From: Aridibaculum aurantiacum | GTDB lineage: Bacteria > Bacteroidota > Bacteroidia > Chitinophagales > Chitinophagaceae | Direction: 5' to 3' | NCBI RefSeq assembly: GCF_017355875.1 | Contig: NZ_JAFEWC010000001.1 | Span: 2,170,001 to 2,234,000 of the forward strand | Length of the DNA stretch: 64,000 nucleotides | In this document: piece by piece, positions 27,242-35,722 of the stretch | How the letters are laid out: each line of letters begins with the position of its first letter | Numbering within the stretch: position 1 is the first letter of the stretch | Notes under the pieces: model-generated | Told to the model about the DNA's origin: nothing | The model's database searches: none | The model's input: only the letters and a program-made list of their open reading frames with translations | Made by a program: the position numbers and the translations under genes

Positions 27242-28189
27242 TCAGTTCATCATCAACACATTCACGCTACGCTGCAGAATATTAAAAGCTATCTCAGCCA
27301 TCAGGTTCTCTTTATCCAGCGTAGGATTAACTTCTGTTATTTCAAAACAACAGATCTTGCGGTTCTGCATAAACTTGCTTACAAGGTCTTCTGCTTCACG
27401 TTCTCTTAGTCCATTGCTTACAGGTGTTCCTGTACCTTTCGAGATAGAAGAGTCTAGACAGTCCACATCAAAGCTGACATATATATCAGTACAATCGCTT
27501 AAGTAACGAATGGCAGAACGAACAATATTTTCTGGGCCTTTGCGGCGCACCTCGTTGCTGGTGATCACCTTCATGCCATACTTTTCTATCAGCGCTTTTT
27601 CTTCTTTTTCAAAATCGCGCAGCGAAATAAAAACGATGTCTTCACCTAAGATCTTAGGACTGATCTTGCCTAAGTTCTTTAAAGCATTCCACTGTTTGCG
27701 GGTTTCATCATCCAGTTCGTGAACAGCATTTTCTGTATTATCTTCTGCCAGAGCCGAAGCCAGCGGCATGCCGTGCATATTGCCAGAAGGTGTGGTATAC
27801 GGCGTATGAAGGTCAGCATGAGCGTCTATCCAGATAACACCAAGTTTAGAATTTGGCTTGGCCATTTTTATACCTGCTATGGTAGCGCCTGCTATGCTGT
27901 GATCGCCACTCAGCACCACCGGAAAGAAATTACTTTTTATGGATTCCATTACAGCCTTACTCACTTTCTCATACATAGCCGCAATGCCTTTTATGCGTTT
28001 TGCATAAGGTGATGCTATGGGTTCAAAAAGTATATTGTTTTCCGTAGGAATCTTCTCAGAAGGGAAGTGAACAAAGAAGTTGCTCATAAAATCCAGTGCT
28101 GCAATTTTTATTGCATCAATACCCATACTTGCTCCGCGTGTACCCGCACCTATCTCCGATGGAACTTCAATTAATTTAATATTCTTCAT
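27242..28189 (-). CDS. arginase (ureohydrolase family)
   Basis: A 315-residue binuclear manganese enzyme. All family motifs are present: LSGDHSIAGATIAG near 94 (His), WIDAHADLHTP near 119 (Asp-His-Asp), SGNMHGMPLA near 134 and VSFDVDCLDSS near 238 (Asp-Asp). The Ser-Gly-Asn-x-His-Gly arrangement is typical of arginases that give ornithine and urea; formiminoglutamase is a less likely alternative. Its nearness to hutU hints at amino-acid nitrogen use, but the two are on opposite strands. Confidence 0.88.
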   Translation of the reverse strand: MKNIKLIEVPSEIGAGTRGASMGIDAIKIAALDFMSNFFVHFPSEKIPTENNILFEPIASPYAKRIKGIAAMYEKVSKAVMESIKSNFFPVVLSGDHSIAGATIAGIKMAKPNSKLGVIWIDAHADLHTPYTTPSGNMHGMPLASALAEDNTENAVHELDDETRKQWNALKNLGKISPKILGEDIVFISLRDFEKEEKALIEKYGMKVITSNEVRRKGPENIVRSAIRYLSDCTDIYVSFDVDCLDSSISKGTGTPVSNGLREREAEDLVSKFMQNRKICCFEITEVNPTLDKENLMAEIAFNILQRSVNVLMMN

Positions 28190-28441
28190 ACAAATCTTTA
28201 GTTATTGCAAACGCTGCTTTACACTAATAACGAAAAAAAATGTGCAATATATCTACTCGGGAATGTAATAGTTAGCCGGCAAGAAGCGGCTGTAACCAGG
28301 AAAGAAATATGTTTTGCCTTTAGCAAGCATAGCGTTTCGTTGAGGGCAAATGTAAAGCATTTTGCGATTCAGCTATTTCATTACAAAAAAGCAAATATCT
28401 CTGCTTCAAATGCTGTATTCCGATAGAAAAACGAATAAGAT

Positions 28442-29179
28442 TTATTGTTCGGTTGTGCCAACCTGTTTTAGATGAGGTAGGATTGTAGCATGAGCAGGTA
28501 AGGTGCCATGAGAGGACAATACCCTGAACCTAACAAACATCTCTTCACTGTACCAGTTTTCTTTCCTGGTTTTATGAATAACATCATTATGCTGGTGCGC
28601 CCGATAAGCATAATTTTTCATGGCTTGTTTGCTTTGCCACATGCTGAAAGTTGCCTGCTTTTTCCATGGCACTTCGCCTATACCAATAGATTGTATGAAA
28701 CCCTCCGAACCTTGTAAAGGAGCTGCAGCTTTATCTACGTTTTGCCAGAAGTTTTTTAATCTTGAAAGCCTGATGGTTGCCCTGGTAAGTACAGCTATCG
28801 TTCCTTCATAACTGGTGTTTCGTGGTAAGCTTCCAAATGCTTCTTTGCCATCCCATTTACCATGTCCTTCTATTGGGTCAAGTACCAATGTCCATTGTTC
28901 AGTTTTGAATAACCTCCACCAACCATTGATAAACTTGCCATACACGGTGTTGGGGTTATTGATTAAGTCGCGCAAATCCTTCTTATCTGTTGAAACCAAT
29001 ATTGCCCATTGCCTTACATCTGGCACTACACTAAAGCTGCCGTTCTTGCCACAGCCCATTAGCTTGTAAAAAGTTAGCCGCTTATTGAACATAAGCGGAA
29101 GCCTAAAAAAAGCCATTGAGAAGAAGCCCGCCCAGCTCAATAGTTTAGGATAACGAACAACTGTGAGAACAGTATACAT
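28442..29179 (-). CDS. CrtA-like (spheroidene monooxygenase-type) protein
   Basis: The 245-residue protein resembles the spheroidene monooxygenase family. MYTVLTVVRYPKLLSWAGFF begins the protein, KLMGCGKNGSFSVVPDVRQW lies near 40, and the most diagnostic part is WQSKQAMKNYAYRAHQHNDV followed by ENWYSEEMFVRFRV near the C-terminus. The family oxidises carotenoids, but Bacteroidetes homologues occur without carotenoid gene clusters and none is visible here, so the substrate is unknown. I use ATG 29179. A longer frame reaches a TTG directly against the stop of the J-domain gene. Confidence 0.65.
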   Translation of the reverse strand: MYTVLTVVRYPKLLSWAGFFSMAFFRLPLMFNKRLTFYKLMGCGKNGSFSVVPDVRQWAILVSTDKKDLRDLINNPNTVYGKFINGWWRLFKTEQWTLVLDPIEGHGKWDGKEAFGSLPRNTSYEGTIAVLTRATIRLSRLKNFWQNVDKAAAPLQGSEGFIQSIGIGEVPWKKQATFSMWQSKQAMKNYAYRAHQHNDVIHKTRKENWYSEEMFVRFRVLSSHGTLPAHATILPHLKQVGTTEQ

Positions 29180-29254
29180 AGTGCCAAGATAAGTGGAAGT
29201 ACTGATGAAGAAATACAGATGTGAAAACAAGGCTGTCAGCAAAAGGTTCGGCAA

Positions 29255-29920
29255 TTAAACATCGAGTAGGCTAAGCCTGAAGATGGCGAAGGTGAGTATG
29301 ATGGCAGCAATGATGGCTGCCAGTATCTTATACTTGTTCCAATAAGTATGTAGCCGTGCCTGTTTGGAGAAGTTGTAAATATGTCGGTACAATGCATTGT
29401 CTGTACCGGCAATAGCTGCCAGTTGAAAGCATATTCTTTCTACATGCACATAAGGTAGAAAACGTGCGCTTACCAAAATGTCATCAATGATCCTTTTGTT
29501 GATACGCGCATCGCTGAAGCTTTGCAAAATGTTGATGTTGTGATCAGACAGCAGGTGCTCTATCTGTTGGTAAACGGCAAGTTTGTTCATCCGGTAGGGA
29601 TCCAGCATGGTAACTTTCCGTTTAAGGTCGGTTGCCTGCAACATGATAGAATGAGGCGTTACCGGAGGTTGATTTTTCTTCTGCTTACTGGTAGATGAAT
29701 AAGCGAAATGGTTATTCCTGTTGTTGTACTCTGTTCTTTTCTTTTCATCTCCCAGTATCCTGTACGCTTCCTGTATTTCTTTGAATTGCGCTTCGGAAAG
29801 TTTGTTACCGTTGTTCTTGTCAGGGTGGTGTTTCAAAGCCAATCGCCTGTATGATTTCTTGATATCGGCAGCAGACGCATTTGGCGACACCTCCAATATC
29901 TTATAATAATCTTTCCTCAT
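29255..29920 (-). CDS. J-domain (DnaJ-like) membrane-anchored protein
   Basis: A 221-residue protein with an N-terminal J domain (residues 1-68; [20 protein letters not shown], then the essential HPD in [10 protein letters not shown]). No Gly/Phe or zinc-finger regions follow. Residues 75-185 are unclassified, and a C-terminal transmembrane helix ([16 protein letters not shown], about 198-215) would anchor it with the J domain in the cytoplasm. It should stimulate a DnaK-type chaperone at the membrane. It lies upstream of the CrtA-like gene on the same strand. Confidence 0.85.
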   Translation of the reverse strand: MRKDYYKILEVSPNASAADIKKSYRRLALKHHPDKNNGNKLSEAQFKEIQEAYRILGDEKKRTEYNNRNNHFAYSSTSKQKKNQPPVTPHSIMLQATDLKRKVTMLDPYRMNKLAVYQQIEHLLSDHNINILQSFSDARINKRIIDDILVSARFLPYVHVERICFQLAAIAGTDNALYRHIYNFSKQARLHTYWNKYKILAAIIAAIILTFAIFRLSLLDV

Positions 29921-30229
29921 TTGCCGGTTTCTAATGGTATTGAAGCCATCCTTTTAAACAACATAAACTTCCTGCCAATAATTATTTTACTAAAGAAGCC
30001 TAGATATGGTAATCAGCTAATATTTGTATAAGAATTAATAGCAAAGTAATAGGATTTTACCGCACGAACAGCAAGTAAAGTAGCATCAATGTGAGGATGA
30101 AAATATGAGGCTATAACATAATTAGGGTTGTAAGTTCCGTCAGGATGTCGTACTTTTTCTATGGTTTAGTCAGTTAATTTGTTTTGCCATTTAAGAAGAT
30201 AGCCGGTTCAATTCTTTGTACCGGCTTTT
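29921..30229. other. 309-base intergenic region without a visible gene
   Basis: The stretch is AT-rich. I find no open frame with coding character and no tRNA. A hairpin with a + strand T run lies at its right end (30201-30231). Confidence 0.6.
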
Positions 30230-30231
30230 TT
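30201..30231. terminator. terminator-like hairpin at the end of the 30230 gene
   Basis: AGCCGGT and ACCGGCT pair around a 12-base loop. The six-T run is on the + strand, while on the - strand, which carries the neighbouring gene, the tail is only moderately T-rich (ATCTTCTT). Direction is therefore ambiguous. Confidence 0.6.
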
Positions 30232-30619
30232 ATGTGTGTTCACTGCTGGTAGTTCTTGTAGTTGAGGAAATTTTATTGATGGTGAAATAAAACAGCAGGC
30301 TACCCAATGCATAGCAGATCGCATCCACCCAGTCGCCAGTGAATTTTTCTGAGAACAGTGGAAAGAGTATCTCCGTTATCAGTATGATGTATAAAGTGGC
30401 CAACGCAATATCTAACGCAGGCAACCTATAGGTATTTCCTTTCTTAAACAGCCATTGTCGTTCTGCAAGTAATAGCGTTAGGATAACTGGCATCGCCACC
30501 AGGTTATCGAGGTAGCTATCCATAAAAGGATGGTGCATATTCATTCCTTTCTGCATTACCTGGTGAATGATGAACAGCACCAGGCAGATGATGAAAACAG
30601 GTGAACGCAAGATGGCCAT
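30230..30619 (-). CDS. small integral membrane protein of unknown function
   Basis: A 129-residue protein with about four transmembrane helices and the sequence FIIHQVMQKGMNMHHPFMDSYLDNL in its first half (read here in two parts: FIIHQVMQKG and MHHPFMDSYLDNL). This His-Pro / Asp-Asn-Leu pattern recurs in Bacteroidetes membrane proteins sometimes annotated as secondary transporters without proof. It is nine bases downstream of the 30629 gene, so the two are probably one operon. Confidence 0.6.
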   Translation of the reverse strand: MAILRSPVFIICLVLFIIHQVMQKGMNMHHPFMDSYLDNLVAMPVILTLLLAERQWLFKKGNTYRLPALDIALATLYIILITEILFPLFSEKFTGDWVDAICYALGSLLFYFTINKISSTTRTTSSEHT

Positions 30620-30628
30620 ATCAACAAT

Positions 30629-30835
30629 TTATAATGCTGCAAAAAATACAAACACCAGTATTACCAGAATGACAGGCGAGAAAGCAATTAGGATCAACAC
30701 AGCAATTGCTTTGTAGATCATTTTAAGAGATTGAACCAGCAGCGTATCATTTGGATTTGGCTTTACCCATTCTTTAAGAAGCTTCAACCGGTTTATGATC
30801 ATCTCTTTAATGCCTTCTCCTTCCAGTTCTGCCAT
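30629..30835 (-). CDS. small membrane-tail protein of unknown function
   Basis: A 68-residue protein with a charged N-terminal half (MAELEGEGIKEMIINRLKLL) and a C-terminal transmembrane helix (IAVLILIAFSPVILVILVFVFF in two overlapping parts, about 45-66). An upstream in-frame ATG at 30874 would add 13 residues; the shorter start is preferred because it leaves a larger gap to the divergent YdeI-like gene. It is probably co-transcribed with the 30230 gene. Confidence 0.5.
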   Translation of the reverse strand: MAELEGEGIKEMIINRLKLLKEWVKPNPNDTLLVQSLKMIYKAIAVLILIAFSPVILVILVFVFFAAL

Positions 30836-30926
30836 CAGTAATTTTTTGTTTTGTAGCCAGTAAAACTGTGCCATACCTCGTTGTAAATCATCTTCTTCTG
30901 CAGGTGAAACCTATGTATAAACATGC

Positions 30927-30934
30927 TAAGTTTG
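30927..30934 (+). promoter_or_regulatory. candidate -7 element for the YdeI-like gene
   Basis: TAAGTTTG matches TAnnTTTG, 38 bases upstream of ATG 30973. No matching TTTG lies at the expected distance upstream. Confidence 0.35.
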
Positions 30935-30972
30935 GCAGCTTCAAACTTACTTTGCCTTTTAAAAAAACTCGC

Positions 30973-31626
30973 ATGCCCCAATCGCTTGTACAAAAATTGA
31001 AAATACAACCTGCATCTGTAATAAGAGTTCTGCATGCGCCGGAAGATTTTGCTGAACTCTTAGCGCCACTCCCTGCCGAAGTAGTGGTAACTGAAGATGC
31101 GGCGCACTTTGATCAACTACATTGGTTTGTAAAAGACAAAGCAGCACTACATGAAGACCTGCCAAAGGTGCTGGAACTGGTGGTAGGAAACATAGTCTGC
31201 TGGATATACTTTCCAAAGGGTTCATCTAAAATTCAAACTGACTTGAACAGGGATAGTTGCTGGCAGATTTTCCAGCAGTATAGCCAGTTCCAATTTCTCA
31301 CCCTCATATCTTTCAATGAGACCTGGTCAGCATTTGGTATGCGATTGAAAAGCAGTACAGGAAGTAAATCAGCTAAACCTAAAGAACGGGAGATAACCAA
31401 ATTTATAGATGCTACTACCAAGCAGGTAACACTGCCGCCAGATCTTGATGAAGCTATTGCTGCCAATACAGAGGCAACTAATTTCTTTGCCAGTTTATCT
31501 TTTAGCAATAAAAAAGAATACGTAGAGTGGGTGGTATCAGCAAAGCGGGAAGAGACAAGAAAACAACGCATAGAAGGCACGGTAGAAAGATTGCTGAAGC
31601 GCTGGAAGAATCCAAGAAATATCTAA
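30973..31626 (+). CDS. YdeI/OmpD-associated (bacteriocin-protection type) family protein
   Basis: A 217-residue cytoplasmic protein. The C-terminal 70 residues match the YdeI/OmpD-associated domain: LPPDLDEAIAANTEATNFFA, LSFSNKKEYVEWVVSAKREE and TRKQRIEGTVERLLKRWKNP. The N-terminal part (1-140) includes an YCxWIYFPKGSSK-like segment and is less clear. I start it at ATG 30973, where a compact N-terminus (MPQSLVQKLKIQPASVI) begins; an upstream ATG at 30868 is possible. The family has been linked to envelope stress and bacteriocin protection, but its mechanism is not known. Confidence 0.75.
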   Translation: MPQSLVQKLKIQPASVIRVLHAPEDFAELLAPLPAEVVVTEDAAHFDQLHWFVKDKAALHEDLPKVLELVVGNIVCWIYFPKGSSKIQTDLNRDSCWQIFQQYSQFQFLTLISFNETWSAFGMRLKSSTGSKSAKPKEREITKFIDATTKQVTLPPDLDEAIAANTEATNFFASLSFSNKKEYVEWVVSAKREETRKQRIEGTVERLLKRWKNPRNI

Positions 31627-31638
31627 CACCAACTTGTG

Positions 31639-32049
31639 TTAATGATCATCGACCACCATTGTTTTAGAAAGCGTGTCGTGCCATGCTTTTGCATCTGCAC
31701 CTAAAGCCAGCGAAAGAAACTCGAATGGTAATGCACGTGACCATGTTCGGATGAGGATTAGCCTGAATTCAGGTTCTACATTTTGTTTAAATACAACTCT
31801 TGTGCGGGTGAAATATTTACCAGGCGTTTTGCCCAAAAAATATTCTGTAGTGATGGAATAAGCACCAAACATCAAGGCCCACATCAACGCCATAAATACG
31901 TATTCCAAAGATGAATATTCCCTTGCTAAATAGCCTAGAAAATTCAAAAGAAGGAACCATATTGTTGTATCAATAATGAAGTTGATCAAACGCTTTTTCT
32001 TTGATGCTTCCTTAAGAGAAGTAGTATTTTGATGGAGCGTTTTATTCAT
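31639..32049 (-). CDS. RDD family membrane protein
   Basis: The 136-residue protein has two to three transmembrane helices (about 22-42, 50-72) and ends in the RDD-type motifs TEYFLGKTPGKYFTRTRVV and RTWSRALPFEF, then DAKAWHDTLSKTMVV. RDD proteins are small membrane proteins, some of them ion transporters; the role here is unknown. It is convergent with the YdeI-like gene, the stops being only 12 bases apart. Confidence 0.85.
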   Translation of the reverse strand: MNKTLHQNTTSLKEASKKKRLINFIIDTTIWFLLLNFLGYLAREYSSLEYVFMALMWALMFGAYSITTEYFLGKTPGKYFTRTRVVFKQNVEPEFRLILIRTWSRALPFEFLSLALGADAKAWHDTLSKTMVVDDH

Positions 32050-32187
32050 GGTTTAGGTGCTTAAAGAAGGATGTAATGTAATAACTTTTTTAACAGATTT
32101 CGGTGGGTTACATTCTATGCACTCATGATATAAAGGGTTGTAAGCGCCTACACTTCAAAATATTTTCCCACCACAAAACACACCATC

Positions 32188-32604
32188 ATGTGTACCAAAA
32201 TTTTCATTGCCTTATTGGCAACTGCTATTGCTATGCCCTCTTGTGAATTTATGGTAGCCTCAAAAACAGAGAAAGCAAATTTTACTTTGAATGGTCACTG
32301 GAATTTAGATTCCATCACTCCCGGGAAAGATACCAGTAGCCTGTTTCCGGCGCTGATGCTCTTTGCAGCCACCGATAGTATGAACAAGCTAAATATGCAG
32401 CTTCACTTTAAGGACGATACTATTGTAGCCATCATGCCTGGCGAACATTCTGACACTATTTTGATAAAAAATGATACTACCAATAAATCAATAGCTGTTA
32501 GGGATGAACCAGCTGAAATATTTTACTATAGGCCCATTAGCAGCAGCATTATGCAGATCATTTATTCTGACTCTACCATTCTGCATCTTAGCCGGAATAA
32601 ATAA
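32188..32604 (+). CDS. small lipoprotein of unknown function
   Basis: A 138-residue protein with a signal peptide and lipobox (ALLATAIAMPSCEF, Cys near residue 19). The mature part contains a lipocalin-like or META-like opening (FTLNGHWNLDSITPG near 32-47) and alternating strands, which could form a small beta-barrel; I do not assign a family. It precedes the DUF4349 gene by 51 bases in the same direction. Confidence 0.65.
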   Translation: MCTKIFIALLATAIAMPSCEFMVASKTEKANFTLNGHWNLDSITPGKDTSSLFPALMLFAATDSMNKLNMQLHFKDDTIVAIMPGEHSDTILIKNDTTNKSIAVRDEPAEIFYYRPISSSIMQIIYSDSTILHLSRNK

Positions 32605-32655
32605 TACTTCATTTATGTAAAGCTCTTTTTCCAGCATCTAAAACAAAACATTTTT

Positions 32656-33537
32656 ATGAAACTAACTTACTTATTCATAGCCATAGTAATGGCTGTGCTA
32701 GCCTCCTCATGTAACAGACCAGAAGGTACGTCCGAAATAACTACGAGTGACGTTACATTAATGGAACAAAAGAGTCCTACACCAGTTGCTGATGCGCCTT
32801 TTAATCATTCTAACGCAAGTGATACAACTGTATATCATGCAGGGCAACCTGCAGGAAACCAGGATTGGGATAAGAAGATCATCAAGACGGCACATGTAAG
32901 ATTAGAGCTAAAAGATTATAATCAATTCAATACGGCTATACACAACAATATACGGCGGTATGGTGCTTACATATCGCAGGAACAACAAAATGACAATAGC
33001 TATAAGATTGAAAATATATTAACGATAAAGGTTCCGGTTGAACATTTTGAAACGATAATGAATACGCTGGGTGGAGATGGTATAAAAGTGTGGGAGAGAA
33101 GAATAAATACTGAAGATGTAACTGGTGAAATAGTTGATACCAAGGCTCGTATTGTAGCTAAGCAGCAAGTAAGAGATAAATATTATGACCTGCTAAAGCA
33201 AGCAAAGAATATGAAGGAAATACTGGAGGTTCAAAACGAAATAAATGAGCTGCAGGAATCAATAGAGTCAGCAACAGGCAGGGTAGCTTTCCTTGGTAAA
33301 CAAGCTGCTTATAGCACTATTCATCTTACCTATTTTCAAACGTTATCTGAGCAACTGCCCCAAGATGAGCCTAACAGTTTTTTCAGTAAGCTAGTACAGG
33401 CGTTTGAAAATGGTGCAGCAATAGTTTCAGGTTTTGTTTTACTTATGATCACTATTTGGCCAATCGTTCTGCTACTGGCAGTTATATTCTTTTGGAGAAG
33501 ATCATTTAAAAGAATTCTATTGAAGCGGTTGAACTAA
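32656..33537 (+). CDS. DUF4349 family lipoprotein
   Basis: The 293-residue protein has a lipobox signal (AIVMAVLASSCN, Cys near 19), then a Ser/Thr-rich linker. The DUF4349 domain (about 72-290) contains KIIKTAHVRLELKDYNQF, TIKVPVEHFETIMNTL, a coiled coil (about 180-215; EILEVQNEINELQESIES) and a C-terminal transmembrane helix (about 250-280). The family is common in bacterial envelopes but has no established function. Its stop overlaps that of the next gene on the opposite strand (CTAA, 33534-33537). Confidence 0.85.
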   Translation: MKLTYLFIAIVMAVLASSCNRPEGTSEITTSDVTLMEQKSPTPVADAPFNHSNASDTTVYHAGQPAGNQDWDKKIIKTAHVRLELKDYNQFNTAIHNNIRRYGAYISQEQQNDNSYKIENILTIKVPVEHFETIMNTLGGDGIKVWERRINTEDVTGEIVDTKARIVAKQQVRDKYYDLLKQAKNMKEILEVQNEINELQESIESATGRVAFLGKQAAYSTIHLTYFQTLSEQLPQDEPNSFFSKLVQAFENGAAIVSGFVLLMITIWPIVLLLAVIFFWRRSFKRILLKRLN

Positions 33538-34463
33538 ACAACTTCATTCTTTTCGTGATGCATTTTCCTAGTTTCTTTTTTATTGAAAATTGAAACAGCA
33601 GGAAGTTCATTTCGTATCTGGTTGGTTGTTTTAGATGAACCATCATGGCTCCAGCCAGGTGGATTTACCAGGTACTTAAAGGCATTGCTCAGCGATCTGC
33701 CACGAGCAATGTCTTTAGCCAGGTTTTCCCATTCATGAAATGCAACCTTTACCGGGTGGAAGCTGTTCACATTTTTCGTCAGGCCATAAGTTGGCTTTTC
33801 TTCCTCAGGCTGAAAACTGCCAAACAACCTGTCCCAAATGATGAGAATGCCGCCATGATTTTTATCCAGGTATTTGAGATCCGTTGCATGATGAACCCGG
33901 TGATGAGAAGGTGTATTGAGAATGAATTCGAACCAGTGAGGCATTTTATTGATTGTCTCCGTGTGTATCCAGAACTGGTAGATCAAGCTAAACTGTTGCA
34001 TAAGCATGACCATAAGAGGATGAAATCCTACAAGAGGCATCCACATCCAAAAGATAAAACTGCCGGTAAAATTTCCAGTCCATGTTTGACGTAACGCTGC
34101 AGCCAAATTATAATGCTGCGAAGAATGATGTACTACATGTGATGCCCAGAAAAAACGAACATGATGACTGGAGCGGTGAAACCAGTAGTAGCTAATATCA
34201 TCTGCAAAGAAAGCCAGTACCCAAACCCACCACAGAGAACTTTCTAAAGTAAACAACCTGTATTGGTAAATGAGCGTAGCACATCCAAAAACCAAAGCTT
34301 TAGAAACGAAGCCAGATAATACATTTCCAATACCTAAAGCCATGCTGCTAAAAGCATCTTTTATCTCGTAAAGTTGCTTTTGTTCTTTGTGACTATAGAC
34401 CCATTCGGCCACCACAAGAATGACAAATGCGGGTATGGCATATAGTAAGACGGCTGGAGGCAT
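33534..34463 (-). CDS. sterol desaturase / fatty acid hydroxylase superfamily protein
   Basis: A 309-residue integral membrane protein with the di-iron histidine boxes of this family: YWFHRSSHHVRFFW near 95, HVVHHSSQHYN near 112 and SHHRVHHATD near 188, plus several transmembrane helices in the first 175 residues. Members hydroxylate or desaturate lipids; the substrate in bacteria is mostly unknown. The stop codon interlocks with that of the DUF4349 gene on the other strand, leaving no room for a terminator between them. Confidence 0.88.
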   Translation of the reverse strand: MPPAVLLYAIPAFVILVVAEWVYSHKEQKQLYEIKDAFSSMALGIGNVLSGFVSKALVFGCATLIYQYRLFTLESSLWWVWVLAFFADDISYYWFHRSSHHVRFFWASHVVHHSSQHYNLAAALRQTWTGNFTGSFIFWMWMPLVGFHPLMVMLMQQFSLIYQFWIHTETINKMPHWFEFILNTPSHHRVHHATDLKYLDKNHGGILIIWDRLFGSFQPEEEKPTYGLTKNVNSFHPVKVAFHEWENLAKDIARGRSLSNAFKYLVNPPGWSHDGSSKTTNQIRNELPAVSIFNKKETRKMHHEKNEVV

Positions 34464-34586
34464 CGAATCGTATTTCTATAAAGATAATAGCAGATATGAT
34501 GCAGGTGCAACAGGTAGCAAAATCTGTCAACCTTTTTTAGCAAGATTTAATTCTAGTAAGCTGTACAAGGATCATGATAACGCCTG

Positions 34587-35147
34587 CTAATATTCCTTCA
34601 CTTTCTTATGCAGGTTCAGTTGTACTTCGAAGCCGGTATAAGTTGAGATCAGGTCTACCTGTGCTTCGAAACCTCTGTAGCGATCATCTTCCAAATCAAT
34701 CTGTAGAGTAGTGCTGGTAAATCTAATTTCTTCACGCGGTGCTTGTATACTTCCTGTAAAAGTTACTATGCTTCTGTCTATCCACTTGATGCGGCTTTTC
34801 TTTATCAACCTGCATGTGTTCTCGTAAGCTCTAACTGCATCTTTATATTCCTCGCCATTGTACACAATTGCCTGCCAGCTTGCAGTAGTATCTTTTGCAG
34901 AATGGAAGCGTAAGATCTTACAATCCTGTGCGCCAGGTATGGTAATAGAGGAGGCATACACGTCTACTTCACCACGTTTATCTACAAGTTCGCCTTGAAT
35001 ATTTTTATAATCCAACCTGAAGTCGAGCACTATCTTTTCAAGTGCATTATTAAATTCCGGAGAAGGAAGAATGGATTTGTAAAACTGCGACTGACCTTGT
35101 TGAACAAACAGTAACAAGCAAAATGAAACCAGCAGTTGCCTCATCAT
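34587..35147 (-). CDS. exported protein of unknown function
   Basis: The 186-residue protein has a signal peptide (LLVSFCLLLFVQQGQSQ). The mature part is a mixed alpha/beta sequence with SILPSPEFNNALEKIV near the start, a central DVYASSITIPGAQDCKILRF, and a C-terminal GFEAQVDLISTYTGFEVQLN that reads as paired strands. I do not recognise a family. It stands alone, with 113 bases to the next gene on the same strand. Confidence 0.6.
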   Translation of the reverse strand: MMRQLLVSFCLLLFVQQGQSQFYKSILPSPEFNNALEKIVLDFRLDYKNIQGELVDKRGEVDVYASSITIPGAQDCKILRFHSAKDTTASWQAIVYNGEEYKDAVRAYENTCRLIKKSRIKWIDRSIVTFTGSIQAPREEIRFTSTTLQIDLEDDRYRGFEAQVDLISTYTGFEVQLNLHKKVKEY

Positions 35148-35260
35148 ATTATTGGATTTATTGATGCTCTAAAGTAGCCAACATATCTGTAGGCACTGCC
35201 GCTGTGGAATATTGAAGGCAGGGTAAATTAGTTATACACCTGCCTTCAATTTTAACACAG

Positions 35261-35524
35261 CTACATGATGGTAGTCTTCTTTTTTATTTCATCAGGATCG
35301 TCACCTATTTCATTTTCAGAAAATGGATCATCCTCGTCGTCGTCCTCATCATCTTCTTTGCCCGGTGTTTTACCTGGCTGGATACCCGGATCCTCTTCAG
35401 GCAGCTGGTCGGGTTCTACTTCGGGTTTCTCTTTAGGATCAATCCCTGGAGTTTCTACAGGACCTGCTACAAGCGCTTCAAGAGAAGCTTGTTGGTCAAT
35501 GGTTTCATTAGGCATATTTGTCAT
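35261..35524 (-). CDS. short acidic, proline-rich disordered protein
   Basis: An 87-residue protein made almost wholly of Pro, Glu, Asp, Gly and Lys, with repeated PG and PEE units (for example EDPGIQPGKTPGKEDDEDDD). There is no signal peptide and no domain. The acidic reading is preferred over the opposite-strand frame, which would be an implausible serine tract. I start it at ATG 35524 (MTNMPNETID). It resembles in composition the 39460 and 5076 proteins, and a stress or disordered-linker role is inference. Confidence 0.55.
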   Translation of the reverse strand: MTNMPNETIDQQASLEALVAGPVETPGIDPKEKPEVEPDQLPEEDPGIQPGKTPGKEDDEDDDEDDPFSENEIGDDPDEIKKKTTIM

Positions 35525-35722
35525 AGCTAAAGATTGATTTATGATCAAAATGTTCAATTGATTAGTAAGGTACTCAATGTTTAAGAGTTAGTATATTTCG
35601 ATTGTAGTTCAGACTCTTAAAAAATTATTCCGCAACAGGTTGTTGTTGTGAGTGGGACTATCATCACCCGTTGCACTTGTTGAAACTATTGTACTTTAGC
35701 CGCTAATCTTGGTTATCAGCTG

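Noticed and set aside
28347-28354. TACATTTG on the - strand as arginase promoter
   Set aside because: The match is good but it is about 158 bases from the start and has no -33 element, so support is too weak.
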